A DNA stretch of 7,227 nt from the NCBI GenBank assembly GCA_002362135.1, contig DETO01000124.1, positions 1 through 7,227 of the forward strand, read 5' to 3'. Below are positions 6,784 to 7,227 of the stretch, one piece after another. Origin of the DNA: Ruminococcus sp. UBA3286. Its GTDB lineage: Bacteria > Bacillota > Clostridia > Oscillospirales > Ruminococcaceae. Positions within the stretch are counted from its first letter, which is position 1; each line of letters begins with the position of its first letter. A model generated the notes under the pieces. The model searched no databases, had not been told where the DNA came from, and was given only the letters and a program-made list of their open reading frames with translations. Both the position numbers and the translations under genes were made by a program.

Positions 6784-7227
6784 TCACTTACAGAAGTTAT
6801 CAATGTAGTTGTCAATGTCGTGAGCGATGATCTCCTTTGCAACATCTGCATGATCGATCTCGTTTACGACTGTAGTTTTATTTTCAAGTTCCTTATACAC
6901 GGTAAAGAAATGCGTCATTTCGTCAAATATATGCTTAGGTAACTGCTCGATGTCCATATACATGTTATAGTTAGGGTCGTCGAAGGGAACTGCAATGATC
7001 TTGTCATCGTGATGACCGTTGTCGAGCATTCTGATAACGCCGATCGGGTAGCACTTTACGAGAGTAAGCGGCATCAGTTTTTCAGAGCAGAGAACCAGCA
7101 CATCAAGCGGATCAAGGTCGTCAGAGTAAGTTCTGGGGATAAAACCGTAATTTGCGGGATAATGGGTTGATGTGTGAAGGATCCTATCCATTTTGATGTA
7201 TCCCGTTTCTTTATCAAGCTCATATTT
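6784..7227 (-). CDS. ppa: Inorganic pyrophosphatase, family I (5' end beyond the window)
   Basis: This soluble enzyme hydrolyses pyrophosphate to two phosphates with Mg2+. The reading frame stays open to the window edge, giving 147 C-terminal residues. The Met codon at 7191 is internal, because the 12 codons before it encode KYELDKETGYIK, a conserved part of the family. Numbered from the edge, the active-site residues line up without gaps with the E. coli enzyme as far as its Lys104: K1, E3, R15 and Y27 (E. coli Lys29, Glu31, Arg43, Tyr55), the metal aspartates D37, D39 and D42 (Asp65, 67, 70), and D69, D74 and K76 (Asp97, Asp102, Lys104). Y111-K112 match Tyr141-Lys142, two residues earlier. 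About 20-30 N-terminal residues are missing. One oddity is Leu38 in DLDPLDV, where the family signature usually has a small or polar residue. The gene is first of a likely two-gene unit with the PRPP synthetase gene 55 bp downstream; its promoter lies outside the window. Confidence 0.93.
   Translation of the reverse strand, partial: KYELDKETGYIKMDRILHTSTHYPANYGFIPRTYSDDLDPLDVLVLCSEKLMPLTLVKCYPIGVIRMLDNGHHDDKIIAVPFDDPNYNMYMDIEQLPKHIFDEMTHFFTVYKELENKTTVVNEIDHADVAKEIIAHDIDNYIDNFCK

Overview
The window looks like chromosomal DNA from a Gram-positive Clostridia member, most like Ruminococcus/Oscillospiraceae. That placement is an inference from the style of the proteins: a large acidic solute-binding lipoprotein, a long ABC ATPase-permease fusion, and a 381-residue divergent PRPP synthetase. 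AGGA-type ribosome binding sites, a sigma-A-type promoter and moderate G+C agree with it. No taxonomic marker such as rRNA is present.

Layout. Positions 11-2347 (+) encode a lipoprotein with an N-terminal beta-rich, probably propeller-like half and a C-terminal extracellular solute-binding half. It converges on a minus-strand gene at 2384-5347, an ABC transporter with ATPase and FtsX/MacB-type permease on one chain of 987 residues. The two genes share one hairpin terminator in the 36 bp between their stop codons. The AT-rich gap 5348-5582 holds a consensus promoter for the ABC gene and the terminator of the next unit. Positions 5583-6728 (-) encode a ribose-phosphate pyrophosphokinase, and 6784-7227 (-) encode a family I inorganic pyrophosphatase whose N-terminus lies beyond the window.

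How the genes work together. The pyrophosphatase and PRPP synthetase genes are 55 bp apart with no terminator between them, so they are probably co-transcribed. Phosphoribosyltransferases that consume PRPP release pyrophosphate, and its hydrolysis pulls those reactions forward, so the pair makes metabolic sense. The ABC fusion has its own promoter and appears to be a single-gene exporter or mechanotransmission-type unit of unknown cargo. The lipoprotein has no permease partner in the window, and there is no direct evidence that it works with the convergent ABC fusion, which is not of importer type.

I see no mobile element, CRISPR array, tRNA, rRNA or phage gene. I found no convincing new biological system. 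The points most worth a second look are the domain fusion in the lipoprotein, the large methionine-containing outer domain of the ABC protein, the near-perfect promoter with an inverted repeat around it, and the divergent PRPP synthetase paired with a pyrophosphatase.
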